Notes: generated by a model not told the origin, from the letters alone. A stretch of DNA of 64,000 bases from Apilactobacillus ozensis DSM 23829 = JCM 17196 (GCF_001435995.1 NZ_AYYQ01000001.1:1-64000), one strand, 5' to 3'. Shown: positions 54,173-63,636, numbered from the stretch's first letter. Numbers and translations are program-made.

Positions 54173-54200
54173 ATTATACACATATAAAAAAATATGTAAA
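54173..54200 (-). promoter_or_regulatory. Promoter of the BCCT gene
   Basis: On the minus strand TTTACA and TATAAT are 16 bp apart, with TGTG before the -10. The leader would be about 125 nt. Confidence 0.6.
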
Positions 54201-54235
54201 ATGCTAAAAAGCCCAGAAATCAACATTTATAACTA

Positions 54236-54787
54236 TTAATCGATTGTTTTTATAACTTTGGCTGGATTACCTACAATTACTAAATTATCGCCGAATGACT
54301 TCGTAACTACTGAACCAGCCCCTACTACAACATTATTTCCTAAAGTAACGCCTGGTAAGACAGTGACATGGCCACCCATCCAACAATTATCACCAATTGT
54401 GATTGGTTTACCTAGTTCCACATCAGCTAATCTTTGTTTAGGGTCAATTGGATGCACTGGTGTATATAATCCAACATCAGGTCCAAAATAACAATGATTA
54501 CCAATTGTTATTGGACAAGTATCCAATAAAGTCAAATGATAATTAGCATAGAATTCGTCGCCTACGTGAATGTTATATCCATAGTCGAACTCGACCCCAG
54601 TTTCAACAAATAAGTCTTTTCCACAATCACCGAATAGTTGGGCTAGGTGTTCGCTAACTTTACTATTATCATCATAGTTATTAACTTTTTTTAGCTCTTG
54701 GCGAATGTATTTTCTTCTAGCTTGCAACTCGGGGTCAAATTGTTGATATGGTTCACCCTTAGTCATTTTTTCTCTTTCTGTTGACAT
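54236..54787 (-). CDS. maa: Maltose O-acetyltransferase-type enzyme
   Basis: A 183-residue sugar O-acetyltransferase with the N-terminal Mac domain (MTKGEPYQQFDPELQARRKY near 8) and a left-handed beta-helix of hexapeptide repeats from about 75. The catalytic His is in VGLYTPVHPIDP near 110. It transfers acetyl from acetyl-CoA to a sugar or similar acceptor; LacA/NodL-type specificity cannot be told apart. AAGGAAGTG precedes the ATG. Confidence 0.88.
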   Translation of the reverse strand: MSTEREKMTKGEPYQQFDPELQARRKYIRQELKKVNNYDDNSKVSEHLAQLFGDCGKDLFVETGVEFDYGYNIHVGDEFYANYHLTLLDTCPITIGNHCYFGPDVGLYTPVHPIDPKQRLADVELGKPITIGDNCWMGGHVTVLPGVTLGNNVVVGAGSVVTKSFGDNLVIVGNPAKVIKTID

Positions 54788-54832
54788 AGAAATAAAAACA
54801 CTTCCTTGATTTATTTATATCTAGTATATCAT

Positions 54833-55636
54833 TTATTTCAAAAGACCAATTTTACGTAAGTTATCTTTTATGCTTTCAACCGAGGCCGAATCTTTATTTT
54901 CTACAATGTTATTTTGAGAATCAATGCTATTTTTAGAATCATTAATATTCATATTATCCATTGTTTGATTTAACAAATTATCAACAAAGTTATTTCCTTC
55001 GTTATTTGCATGTCCCTTAGTCCAAACAAAGTTAACATTAGTAAATACACTCAATAACAAATCTAATTGCTTAAACAAGGCTAAATTTTTAATCTCAGCC
55101 CCATTGCTTTTTTTCCATCCTCTTTTTTTCCAACCATTTAACCAGCCTTTAGTAATTGCATCTAATACATATTTAGAATCTAAAACACATTTTATTTTAC
55201 TGTAATTATATTTTTTAGATTTTAAGAAAGCTAATGCCTTCACTAATGCCATTATTTCCATTCGATTGTTGGTTGCCCCAAATTCCCCTGCGGAATTAGC
55301 ATATCGATGATTACCGTGTAAAATTAAATATGCCCAAGCCGCTTTATCATCACTTTTGACATGTTGTCCAGCAACATTCCCATTGTTTCTTGAACCCCCA
55401 TCAGTATAAACAGTAAGCTCATAATCTGTACTTGATTGAACTGGCTTATTTTTATCTACACTGTTAATATTTTTTTTTCCAGACTTACCTATAAAATCTT
55501 CAGCTTCTCCCAAAGTCTTAAAACTCTTATATATAGCACCCGAAAAACCTTTTACCTGTGATTCAGTTTCAGGCCATGTTGTAAAAACACCAGTTTTGCG
55601 GCCGCTTTTCACTGCATAAAATTTTTTACTAGCCAT
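54833..55636 (-). CDS. rnhA: Ribonuclease HI with hybrid-binding domain
   Basis: A 267-residue enzyme that cuts the RNA of RNA-DNA hybrids. An N-terminal RNase H-like hybrid-binding domain (KKFYAVKSGRKTGVFTTWPE, residues 4-48) is joined by a Ser/Lys linker to the catalytic domain (from about 72). The DEDD residues are seen in YTDGGSRNNG, NNRMEIMALV, VLDSKYV and GNNFVDNL. A polar tail of some 45 residues follows. AAGGAG precedes the ATG. Confidence 0.92.
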   Translation of the reverse strand: MASKKFYAVKSGRKTGVFTTWPETESQVKGFSGAIYKSFKTLGEAEDFIGKSGKKNINSVDKNKPVQSSTDYELTVYTDGGSRNNGNVAGQHVKSDDKAAWAYLILHGNHRYANSAGEFGATNNRMEIMALVKALAFLKSKKYNYSKIKCVLDSKYVLDAITKGWLNGWKKRGWKKSNGAEIKNLALFKQLDLLLSVFTNVNFVWTKGHANNEGNNFVDNLLNQTMDNMNINDSKNSIDSQNNIVENKDSASVESIKDNLRKIGLLK

Positions 55637-55661
55637 AAAAATTAAACTCCTTAAGAAATAA

Positions 55662-55692
55662 ATAAAAAAAGACTCAGTAATTACTGAGTCTT
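55662..55692 (-). terminator. Terminator of the 40-residue gene
   Basis: AAGACTCAGTAA and TTACTGAGTCTT form a stem with no loop beyond the fold-back, followed on the minus strand by seven T. Confidence 0.75.
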
Positions 55693-55698
55693 AAAAAA

Positions 55699-55821
55699 TT
55701 ATTTAGCTGGTTTTGACTTCAAAAATCTTTGTAAGTCAGAAACTTCTTTTTGTTTTTTGTTACGTTTTTTGGCGTTGATAGGACGACGTCCTTGAACACC
55801 GTTTGGATGACATTGTCTCAT
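55699..55821 (-). CDS. 40-residue basic protein
   Basis: An ATG at 55821 opens 40 codons with an AAGGAG site 8 nt upstream and a terminator straight after. The peptide starts MRQCHPNGVQGRRPIN and has a Lys/Arg-rich centre (AKKRNKKQKE) before a short amphipathic helix. It is strongly basic, suggesting nucleic-acid or ribosome contact. I do not recognise the family. It is too short to be found by usual length cut-offs. Confidence 0.6.
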   Translation of the reverse strand: MRQCHPNGVQGRRPINAKKRNKKQKEVSDLQRFLKSKPAK

Positions 55822-55977
55822 TTCGATTACTCCTTTACATAACTTAACTCTAGTCATTATAATACAAAATCGACTACTAACGCAAATTACTTTTAATCAC
55901 TATTATTATATATATAATGGATAAAAATGCAAGTCCATGTTAATATATTATTAAAAATTGATTAGAAGGTGCTAATT

Positions 55978-56790
55978 ATGGTAAATAAATATCCGCAAGC
56001 ATTAACTATTGCTGGATCTGATAGTGACGGAAGTGCTGGAATGCAAGCTGATCTACATACCTTTTTTGCTAGAAAAGTATATGGAATGTCAGTTATAACC
56101 GCATGTGTTGCCGGTAACTCTTATGGAATCCACGATAGTGTGAATATGCCAGAACATTTCATCAATCAAGAATTTAAAGATTTAGACGACGATTTTGAAA
56201 TTAAAGCATCTAAAACTGGTATGCTATCAGATACCAAGCTTATTAATATAGTAGTTGATAATTACAATAAGTATAACTTTGGACCATTAATAGTGGACCC
56301 CGTGATTGTCACCAAGCATGGTGCAATGCTCTTAGAAACGGATGCTTTTGAAACTTTGAAAGAAAAATTAGTACCCTTGGCTACTGTAATTACACCTAAT
56401 TTTTACGAAGCCGAGAAATTAGCTAACATGAAAATTAATGATGATCAAGATATTGAAAAAGCTGCTCAAATTTTACGTAAAATGGGTGCTAAAAATGTCA
56501 TCATAAAGGGAAAACATGTTTCTGGTAAAACTAAAGAGGTTAAAGACTATGTTTTATTAGAATCTGGCGAAGATTTTTGGATCACCGGACCTTATTATAA
56601 TACAACTCACAAAAATGGCACTGGAGATTCTTTATCTGCCGCCATTACAGCAGAAATTGCTAAAGGTAAATCAGTAAAAGAAGCCATTATTGTTGCCGAT
56701 GAATTTGTGGATGCTGCCATCAAAAATGGCATCGAAGTTGGACATAAATTTGGACCAATTAATCATTGGGCGGCTGAAAAAATTAAATAA
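55978..56790 (+). CDS. Pyridoxine/HMP-type kinase (PfkB superfamily)
   Basis: A 270-residue kinase. ALTIAGSDSDGSAGMQADL near residue 7 and the glycine-rich GTGDSLSAAITAEIAKGKS near 213 place it with PdxK/ThiD, which phosphorylate pyridoxine or hydroxymethylpyrimidine. The catalytic Asp is in the GTGDS motif. YkoEDC in the same window would bring in a HMP-like substrate, so a thiamine salvage role is possible. ATG 55978 follows AAGGTG. Confidence 0.85.
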   Translation: MVNKYPQALTIAGSDSDGSAGMQADLHTFFARKVYGMSVITACVAGNSYGIHDSVNMPEHFINQEFKDLDDDFEIKASKTGMLSDTKLINIVVDNYNKYNFGPLIVDPVIVTKHGAMLLETDAFETLKEKLVPLATVITPNFYEAEKLANMKINDDQDIEKAAQILRKMGAKNVIIKGKHVSGKTKEVKDYVLLESGEDFWITGPYYNTTHKNGTGDSLSAAITAEIAKGKSVKEAIIVADEFVDAAIKNGIEVGHKFGPINHWAAEKIK

Positions 56791-56800
56791 GCTCAATTAA

Positions 56801-56839
56801 AAATAAGCTGTATCTATAATGGATACAGCTTATTTTTTT
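56801..56839. terminator. Bidirectional terminator
   Basis: AATAAGCTGTATC and GGATACAGCTTATT form a 13-14 bp stem, with T runs beyond, between the kinase and the small minus-strand gene. Confidence 0.85.
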
Positions 56840-57014
56840 ACCACTTATCTGGACTCCATGTCCTACCGTCTAATTCATCTTGAAGTTGTTGAATTCGCTT
56901 ATCTTGTTCACGAACTAAAAATTTAGTTCGCTCTAAAATTGAACGCGTTGTAAAGCTAACTTCATCTAATTTAAGTTTATCAACTTCTTTGTCAAACCAG
57001 CTCTTATCAGTCAT
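56838..57014 (-). CDS. 58-residue helical protein coupled to the oxidoreductase
   Basis: An ATG at 57014 overlaps the stop codon of the oxidoreductase gene (TAATG) and opens 58 codons. The peptide is charged and helical (a coiled-coil-like LDEVSFTTRSILERTKFLV and REQDKRIQQLQDEL), ending in TWSPDKW. The overlap argues for translational coupling and reality, but the family is unknown. Confidence 0.55.
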   Translation of the reverse strand: MTDKSWFDKEVDKLKLDEVSFTTRSILERTKFLVREQDKRIQQLQDELDGRTWSPDKW

Positions 57015-57718
57015 TATTCATCCTCTTTTTCTTTTATCATCGATAATTCCCAATTAAGTTCATCTAGTTTATCATAGTTGCTTTGTATTTGGTCAAGCAG
57101 CATGTCCATGCCAGCTTTCTTATCTTCACTTATGTGTTCACGAATCAACTGCAGTTGTTCTAAATACCATAACTGCTCACTTTTGAAACTATTTAAATGA
57201 CTATTGGTTAAATAACTACGATATCTAACTAATAATTTTACTTTGCCATGTTCAGTTAAATAATTAAACTGCGATATAGAAAAAATGGGTAAAAATTTCA
57301 TACCCGCTTTATGTGCTAAAGCATGGTATGGTTTCATAATTTCATCAATCGTAAAGGCTTCATCACCGCCATCATGATAATGATGAATAGGTTCACCTAA
57401 CGTTGTAACTATCCCTAACTCTTTTCCGTCCAAACAACCGTATTCATCTTTATAGGTAAAATTACGCGTAAGAACATCGTCTTGATATTTCTTAAGGATT
57501 GCTGGAGCGCTGTACCAATATAATGGAAACTGAAATATTATTCGCTCATATTTAATTAAACGTTTTTGCTCTTTTTTAACATCAAAATCATAATTCGGAT
57601 ACTCACGATCTAACACTAATAAGTCAACACTATCAATATCTTTTTGACAGGATTTTAAGAATGCTTGAGTCATCGAATTGTCATACTTGGGATGTGCTAT
57701 GATTACTAAAGTTTTCAT
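57014..57718 (-). CDS. NAD(P)H-dependent oxidoreductase, flavodoxin-like
   Basis: A 234-residue protein of the PF02525 flavodoxin-like/NQO family. TLVIIAHPKYDNSMTQAFL near residue 3 forms the FMN phosphate loop; FQFPLYWYSAPAILKKYQDDVLTRNFTY near 73 is the hallmark flavin-contact segment. It would reduce quinones or azo compounds at the expense of NAD(P)H. The C-terminal extension of about 40 residues is helical. AAAAGGAG precedes the ATG. Confidence 0.88.
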   Translation of the reverse strand: MKTLVIIAHPKYDNSMTQAFLKSCQKDIDSVDLLVLDREYPNYDFDVKKEQKRLIKYERIIFQFPLYWYSAPAILKKYQDDVLTRNFTYKDEYGCLDGKELGIVTTLGEPIHHYHDGGDEAFTIDEIMKPYHALAHKAGMKFLPIFSISQFNYLTEHGKVKLLVRYRSYLTNSHLNSFKSEQLWYLEQLQLIREHISEDKKAGMDMLLDQIQSNYDKLDELNWELSMIKEKEDE

Positions 57719-57780
57719 TCGATATCTCCTTTTAGGATTTTATAATCCGTTATCACCAATTCTAAATTAATCCCAAAGAA

Positions 57781-57822
57781 AATAACACTATTAAGCATTA
57801 ATTCTTAACAGTGTTATTTTTT
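57781..57822 (-). terminator. Terminator of oppA
   Basis: An imperfect stem around AATAACACT and AGTGTTATT with a T tract on the minus strand, just after the oppA stop codon. Confidence 0.65.
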
Positions 57823-57831
57823 AATTACAAA

Positions 57832-59649
57832 TTATTCAGGTTTAGATGATGTTAATGATAGATTGCTCCAGAATTCATTATTACCAGGTCTTATATCATA
57901 ACCCTTAACACGTTTATTAACAGGATACCAGTTTAATCCCATTGATGTTGGTATATATGCAGCTTGTTCCTGCATATATGTTTGCCAATCTTTAAATTGT
58001 TTGGCTCTGTAACTATCATTCCAAGCTTTATCATTATTCATATCATTAAGCAATTGAGTATTTTTCTTGGTAGCAAAATGAGCCATGTTGAAAGATGCAC
58101 CGGAACCATAAAATCCTGTAGGCGTAGGCTCAGAAGCTGTTCCAAATGCCCCAGAAAATACATCAAATTGATCTTGTTTTGGTTTTTCTAGAATGGCATA
58201 GAACTTGTTCATATCCATTGGACGACCACCAGCAAATTGAGCATTCAGGCCTAGCTTTCTCCATTGTTGTAGATAGTAATTATATTGTGCTTCACCTACA
58301 GGAGTACTTGTCATAGCACCATAATTGATGGTAAGTGGTTTTCCATTTGGTTGAACACGCCATTTACCCTTCTTTTTATAACCGGCCTGGTCTAATAGTT
58401 GATTAGCTTTTTTCATATTTAGCATATAACGTGGTGATTTGCTATTGTAGTATTTCTTGTAGTATGGCGAAATTAGTGAATTTGGATACCATGCTAAGCC
58501 ATTATTAAACTTCTTACGTAATGCTCCAATATCTAGTGCGTAAAGCATTGCTTGACGAAGTTTCAAATTAGCCATTTTGGTGTTTTTATCCATAACATTT
58601 TGTTGGGTCTTGGTATCCATATGACCTAAGTTAAATGCAAGATAAGAGTATTGACTTTGTGGGCCTTCTAGTGTATTCCCCATACTTCCAACGGTAGTAT
58701 AATTATTCATTTTGCTTACTTGAGGATAATCACTACTAATTCCACCACTAATAGAAAAGTCGAATTGTTTAGACTTCAAAGAACTAACAAAATTACTTGT
58801 GTTAACAACTTGAATGTCAACATGCTTAATTTGTGCTTGTTTACCATAGTAGTACTTGTTAGGTACCCAAGAAGTTGATTCACCAACAACTTGTTTACTC
58901 ATCTTGTAAGGACCAGCCCAAATTGGGTTTTTACGAATTTGTGAAGACGAACCTAACTTAGAAATTGGAACATTCTTAATGTATTCATAAGGTTCAATTG
59001 AGGACCACATATATGAGTTTCCACCATATTGAAGTGAAGGAGCAAATCTATTGTAGTGAATAACTACCTTATTACCTTTAGGACCGTCTGGCATCTTAAT
59101 ACCTGAAATGGTTTTGGCTTTACCAGCATGGTAAGCTGCCATCCCATCAATCGCTTGCCAATCATCAGAGTATTGTTGAGAAGTAGTATCTTTAGCTGCA
59201 ATAATTTCATATGGATACTCTACATCTTTAGCAGTGATTTTAGAGCCATTCGACCATTTAGCGTTATCACGCAAAGTAATCGTTGCTGTTTTTGATTTCT
59301 TATCTAGTTTCAGATTTGCTAATCCACCATCAACAACTTTATTATCAGCATCGGTTTTAAATAGCGAAACTGATCCAGGAGCATATACATCACCGTCTTC
59401 ACCATTAGTTTGCAACGATGGTGATGTCATCCCAACGAATGGTGATGAATTATATTCAGCAACTTTCAAGGTCCCATTGTTATATGTAGACGTAGATTTT
59501 GCTTTATTATCATAGTAATCAGACATTTTAACTGATGGCTTTAATCCAGATTTAGCTTCATTATTGCCACCATTATTTGAACATGCGGCTAATGTTAATG
59601 CTGAAACCATTGTAATTCCAGCAGCTAGCCATTTTTTATAAGCTTTCAT
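57832..59649 (-). CDS. oppA: Oligopeptide-binding lipoprotein OppA
   Basis: A 605-residue peptide-binding protein with a signal ending in the lipobox LAAC (Cys23), anchored to the outer face of the membrane. The SBP_bac_5 domain follows, with DNAKWSNGSKITAKDVEYPYEIIAA near 125 and the C-terminal GASFNMAHFATKKNTQLLNDM near 516. It captures oligopeptides for the Opp importer. It is the last gene of oppDFBCA and is separated from oppC by 74 nt, which may allow differing expression. Confidence 0.93.
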   Translation of the reverse strand: MKAYKKWLAAGITMVSALTLAACSNNGGNNEAKSGLKPSVKMSDYYDNKAKSTSTYNNGTLKVAEYNSSPFVGMTSPSLQTNGEDGDVYAPGSVSLFKTDADNKVVDGGLANLKLDKKSKTATITLRDNAKWSNGSKITAKDVEYPYEIIAAKDTTSQQYSDDWQAIDGMAAYHAGKAKTISGIKMPDGPKGNKVVIHYNRFAPSLQYGGNSYMWSSIEPYEYIKNVPISKLGSSSQIRKNPIWAGPYKMSKQVVGESTSWVPNKYYYGKQAQIKHVDIQVVNTSNFVSSLKSKQFDFSISGGISSDYPQVSKMNNYTTVGSMGNTLEGPQSQYSYLAFNLGHMDTKTQQNVMDKNTKMANLKLRQAMLYALDIGALRKKFNNGLAWYPNSLISPYYKKYYNSKSPRYMLNMKKANQLLDQAGYKKKGKWRVQPNGKPLTINYGAMTSTPVGEAQYNYYLQQWRKLGLNAQFAGGRPMDMNKFYAILEKPKQDQFDVFSGAFGTASEPTPTGFYGSGASFNMAHFATKKNTQLLNDMNNDKAWNDSYRAKQFKDWQTYMQEQAAYIPTSMGLNWYPVNKRVKGYDIRPGNNEFWSNLSLTSSKPE

Positions 59650-59723
59650 AATAAAATTCCCCCTAATTATTTAAAACCTTAAACTAAAAAACCACCACCA
59701 CCTTTAATGGAATTAATCAAAAT

Positions 59724-60671
59724 TTAGTCTGTGCTGCGTCTTTGTGTGGAGTTAGTTGCTCTACGCAAAGCTGCACCAATGTAACTAATTGCCAAACATA
59801 GTAAGATAATTTCAATAGTTGCAGGCAACCAAGTCCACCAATAAATAGTGATGTTATCTGCATCATTTGCATTTGCAATCAAGGTTCCTAATGAAGGTGT
59901 GCCAACTGGCAATCCAAAACCTAAATAGGAAAGACCAGTTTCAACCCCAATATTTTCAGCAAATGAAATTGTCGTATCAACGATAATCAATGAAGAAATA
60001 TTGGGCATGATTTGTTTAAAAATAATGCTTAAATTACTACTACCAGATGTTTTAGAAGCTGAAACATAATCTTTTTGTGATTCAGCTAATACTTGTGAAC
60101 GAATCAATCTTTGGGTTCCCATCCAGTAAAATAGCGAAAGTAATAAAGTTAAAGTAATTGCGTTGTAGTTTGGAATGATATTAACAATTTCAATAATAAT
60201 CATAAAAGATGGAATAATCATCATGAAATCATAAACTCTTTGCATTGACAAATCAGCTACTTTACCAAAATATCCGGATATTAAACCATAGCAAATTCCG
60301 AATGCAGAAGAGATAACCGTTAAACCTAAAGCGATTAAAATTGAATTTCTTGATCCAACAATCAATTGTTCTAAAATAGGTCTACCACCAGCATCTGCTC
60401 CTAACAAAAAGTCAGAAGTAAATGGTTTCGCAAAATAATTCATAATATTGGTTTGCATCATTTGCGAAACGTTAATAAACATCGAAGCGATAATAACGAA
60501 CAAGATAAATGCAACTAAAAATATTAATGAAAACAAGGCCATCTTATCAGCTTTAAATTCTTTCCAAAGAATTTTAAATGTCGATGGAGTGGCATTATTC
60601 TTTGCTTCTTCGGATAACTTAATTAAATCTTCTTTAGAGAGTTGCGCTCCGGTTTGTACACTTTTTTGCAT
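59724..60671 (-). CDS. oppC: Oligopeptide ABC permease OppC
   Basis: A 315-residue permease. An N-terminal segment of 40 residues leads to the first hydrophobic segment, followed by the binding-protein-dependent permease domain with the EAA-like loop SASKTSGSSNLSIIFKQIMPN near 205. It pairs with OppB to form the pore. TAGGAGG precedes the ATG. Confidence 0.93.
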   Translation of the reverse strand: MQKSVQTGAQLSKEDLIKLSEEAKNNATPSTFKILWKEFKADKMALFSLIFLVAFILFVIIASMFINVSQMMQTNIMNYFAKPFTSDFLLGADAGGRPILEQLIVGSRNSILIALGLTVISSAFGICYGLISGYFGKVADLSMQRVYDFMMIIPSFMIIIEIVNIIPNYNAITLTLLLSLFYWMGTQRLIRSQVLAESQKDYVSASKTSGSSNLSIIFKQIMPNISSLIIVDTTISFAENIGVETGLSYLGFGLPVGTPSLGTLIANANDADNITIYWWTWLPATIEIILLCLAISYIGAALRRATNSTQRRSTD

Positions 60672-60682
60672 TTAAACACCTC

Positions 60683-61642
60683 CTATTCAACACGAATTCT
60701 TGGATCAACTACACTTAACGCAATATCTGAAAGTAGTGTTCCTAATAAACTTAAGAAACCATATAGTAGAACTAAAGCGGTCATAACCGTATAATCACGG
60801 AAGTTAACTGCATTTAAGAATAGTAACCCCATACCTGGGTATGAAAAGATTTGTTCTGTAAATAGTGAACCACCTAATACTCCAACAATTGAGTAACCGG
60901 CAAAAGCTGCGATGGGTAGAAAGGCATTTCGCATAATATGATGTTTATAAATGTCTTTCATTGGTACCCCCTTAGCTTGGGCAGTTTTAACATAATTTGA
61001 CTTTCTAGCATCGATGACTCCTGAACGTAGGTATTGAGTAATCCCTGAAGTCGCAAATAAAGCTCCTAAAGTTGCTGGTAAAATCATGTGGTAGATTTTA
61101 GATAATACAACTGGTAAAAATCCACTAGCACTTGGTGAAACTGAACCGTTAGTTGGGAAGAGGTTTAAATCGTATCCAAAAATCCAACAACCGATAACTA
61201 ACACGACGAAAAATGGAATTGACATAGTAACGTAAGTGTAAATTCTTACCAAAGCATCTTGTAACTTACCTTCGTGTCTACCTGCATATAATCCCATTGG
61301 TAAACCAATAGCGTAGGTCATTATCATTGTTAAAAATGATAGCCAGAAAGTATTTACCGCTCTTTCAGCAATCAAACGGGTTACTGGTTCTTGATATTGA
61401 TAACTATTCCCCAAATTACCGTGGAACAGTGAAACTACCCAGTTCCAATATTGTTGATACCATGGATCATAAAGTCCGTTGATTCGCATTAAATGATGAA
61501 TTTGTGACATGGAAGCTTTAGGATTAATTGATCCAGTAAATGGGTCCCCAGGCAATTGCTTAGAAATAATAAACACAATTACACTTAAAATTACTAATTC
61601 TGGAATCATTATTAAAACACGTCTTAAAATTGTTTTCCACAT
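60683..61642 (-). CDS. oppB: Oligopeptide ABC permease OppB
   Basis: A 319-residue permease of the DppB/OppB class with six hydrophobic segments. QLPGDPFTG near 29 is characteristic and the coupling loop YVKTAQAKGVPMKDIYKHHIMRN is near 218. It lies 11 nt upstream of oppC and 3 nt after oppF. Confidence 0.93.
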   Translation of the reverse strand: MWKTILRRVLIMIPELVILSVIVFIISKQLPGDPFTGSINPKASMSQIHHLMRINGLYDPWYQQYWNWVVSLFHGNLGNSYQYQEPVTRLIAERAVNTFWLSFLTMIMTYAIGLPMGLYAGRHEGKLQDALVRIYTYVTMSIPFFVVLVIGCWIFGYDLNLFPTNGSVSPSASGFLPVVLSKIYHMILPATLGALFATSGITQYLRSGVIDARKSNYVKTAQAKGVPMKDIYKHHIMRNAFLPIAAFAGYSIVGVLGGSLFTEQIFSYPGMGLLFLNAVNFRDYTVMTALVLLYGFLSLLGTLLSDIALSVVDPRIRVE

Positions 61643-61644
61643 AT

Positions 61645-62628
61645 CTAATCACTTACCTTCCCAGAGCCACTTTTTAATAAATTAACTCTATTTTTTGGAA
61701 TCGCTGCAAAATGTGTATCAGATATTTTTTGAAGTGGTAAAGCTTCACCATTTTTATCATAGTATTCGTCTTTATGCTCCTGATACATTTTTTCTACTGC
61801 TAAACGATTCTCATGATGCGCTTTTCTTTGATTAACATTAGTCTCTGGAATGGCAGCCAAAAGTCGTTCTGTATAAATATGCATTGGGTGATTATAGATG
61901 TCGTCCTTAGTTCCAACTTCGACTAATCTCCCACGATTCATAATCGCAATATGATTACACATATGTCTAACTACCCCTAAATCATGTGAAATAAAGAGAT
62001 AGGATATATTAAATTTAGCTTGAATTTTTTTCATAAAATTAAGCACTTGGGCTTGAACTGACAAATCCAAAGCTGAGACTGGTTCGTCAGCTACAATTAA
62101 TTTAGGATGTGTAGCCACTGCTCTAGCAACCCCAATTCTTTGACGTTGACCACCTGAGAATTGATGCGGATATTTATATAAAGCTTCTGGTCCCAACCCC
62201 ACAATATCTAGTAACTGAATAACGCGAATTTTCTCTTCTTCTTTAGAAAGTTTTTCAAAGTTACGCAATGGCTCAGCAATAATATCAGCAATTCTTTTTT
62301 CAGGGTTCAAACTTAACTGTGGGTCCTGAAATATCATCTGTACTTCTCGGTTGTATTTTAATTTTCGTCTGGTTAATTTTTTAGTAATATCCATCCCTTG
62401 ATAATAGATATTCCCCTTGGTGGCGTTTTCTAAACCAACGATTGCCTTACCAGTCGTTGATTTGCCTGAACCAGATTCACCAATCAAACCGTATGTATCA
62501 CCTTGATGAATAGTTATCGTAACTCCATCAACAGCCTTAACATTGTCTACAATACGGTTCCAAAATCCACCTCTAACTGGATAATGAACCCTTAAATTAT
62601 TAACTTTTAATAGTTCTTTATTTTTCAT
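61645..62628 (-). CDS. oppF: Oligopeptide ABC ATPase OppF
   Basis: A 327-residue ATPase. Walker A GESGSGKST near 52, signature FSGGQRQRIGVARA near 158 and Walker B LIVADEPVSALD near 180. A C-terminal oligopeptide-type extension follows (NHPMHIYTERLLAAIPETN near 248). It energises the pore together with OppD. Confidence 0.93.
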   Translation of the reverse strand: MKNKELLKVNNLRVHYPVRGGFWNRIVDNVKAVDGVTITIHQGDTYGLIGESGSGKSTTGKAIVGLENATKGNIYYQGMDITKKLTRRKLKYNREVQMIFQDPQLSLNPEKRIADIIAEPLRNFEKLSKEEEKIRVIQLLDIVGLGPEALYKYPHQFSGGQRQRIGVARAVATHPKLIVADEPVSALDLSVQAQVLNFMKKIQAKFNISYLFISHDLGVVRHMCNHIAIMNRGRLVEVGTKDDIYNHPMHIYTERLLAAIPETNVNQRKAHHENRLAVEKMYQEHKDEYYDKNGEALPLQKISDTHFAAIPKNRVNLLKSGSGKVSD

Positions 62629-62646
62629 ACAAAATACCTTCTTTAA

Positions 62647-63636
62647 TTAATCATTAGGAAAATGAAAATTTTTATAACAAGTACATCTTACCCAGTGATG
62701 ATTTTCTACTTCATGCATCTTAGGATTAGCTTCATGGTCAGATGATGGTATCCATGGGATTCTAGGTGCAAATCGGTCGCCTTGCTCAGGCATTTTCTTT
62801 AAAGAAGGTACACTACCTTCAATTACATATAATTCGTCACCTTCATTTTCTTTTTGTGGCATTGAACGTAACAATGAACGTGTGTAGGGATGCATTGGAT
62901 TATTAAATATCTCTTCTACTGAGGCTAATTCAACAATTTGTCCAGCATACATAACAGCAACTCGATCAGCTGTTTCAGCAACTACACCTAAGTCATGCGT
63001 GATTAAAATAATTCCACAATGATTAGTTTTTTGAATATCTTTTAATAAATCTAAAATTTGGGCTTGAATAGTAACATCCAAAGCAGTCGTTGGTTCATCA
63101 GCAATAATTAAATCTGGTTCACAAGCAATCGCCATCGCAATTACGACTCTTTGACGCATTCCACCAGATAACTGATGAGGAAATTGATGTGCAGTTAATT
63201 TTGGATTTACAATTCCTACTTTATCTAATAATTCTAAGACCCGTTGATATCTTTTTTCTGCATTATCATCAGTGTGATAAACCAATGATTCTGCAACTTG
63301 ATCTTCAATTCGCTTAAGTGGATCTAACGCAGATAATGGATCTTGAAATATCATGCCAATTTTGACACCACGAACTTCATTTATTTTTTTCTCATTTAAA
63401 TCTAATAAGTTTTGACCCTCAAAAACAATTTTACCTTCACTTTTAGCTTCTTTACTATCTTGGAGGCGCATAATAGTTTCAGCTAAAGTTGATTTACCAC
63501 AACCAGATTCACCCACCAATGAGAGAATCTCATCTCGGTTAACACTTAGGTTAATGTCTGAAATAGCCTTATAAAACTTACCATCAATTTTAAATGCGGT
63601 ACTGACGTTTTGTACATCTAATACTGATTCACTCAC
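62647..63636 (-). CDS. oppD: Oligopeptide ABC ATPase OppD
   Basis: A 329-residue ATPase and first gene of the operon. Walker A GESGCGKST near 42, signature LSGGMRQRVVIAMA near 154 and Walker B LIIADEPTTALD near 175. The C-terminal oligopeptide_HPY region (NPMHPYTRSLLRSMP near 252) ends with CTCYKN, where further Cys residues could bind an iron-sulfur cluster as seen in some OppD/DppD proteins (inference). GTG start after AAAAGGAGG. Confidence 0.93.
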   Translation of the reverse strand: MSESVLDVQNVSTAFKIDGKFYKAISDINLSVNRDEILSLVGESGCGKSTLAETIMRLQDSKEAKSEGKIVFEGQNLLDLNEKKINEVRGVKIGMIFQDPLSALDPLKRIEDQVAESLVYHTDDNAEKRYQRVLELLDKVGIVNPKLTAHQFPHQLSGGMRQRVVIAMAIACEPDLIIADEPTTALDVTIQAQILDLLKDIQKTNHCGIILITHDLGVVAETADRVAVMYAGQIVELASVEEIFNNPMHPYTRSLLRSMPQKENEGDELYVIEGSVPSLKKMPEQGDRFAPRIPWIPSSDHEANPKMHEVENHHWVRCTCYKNFHFPND

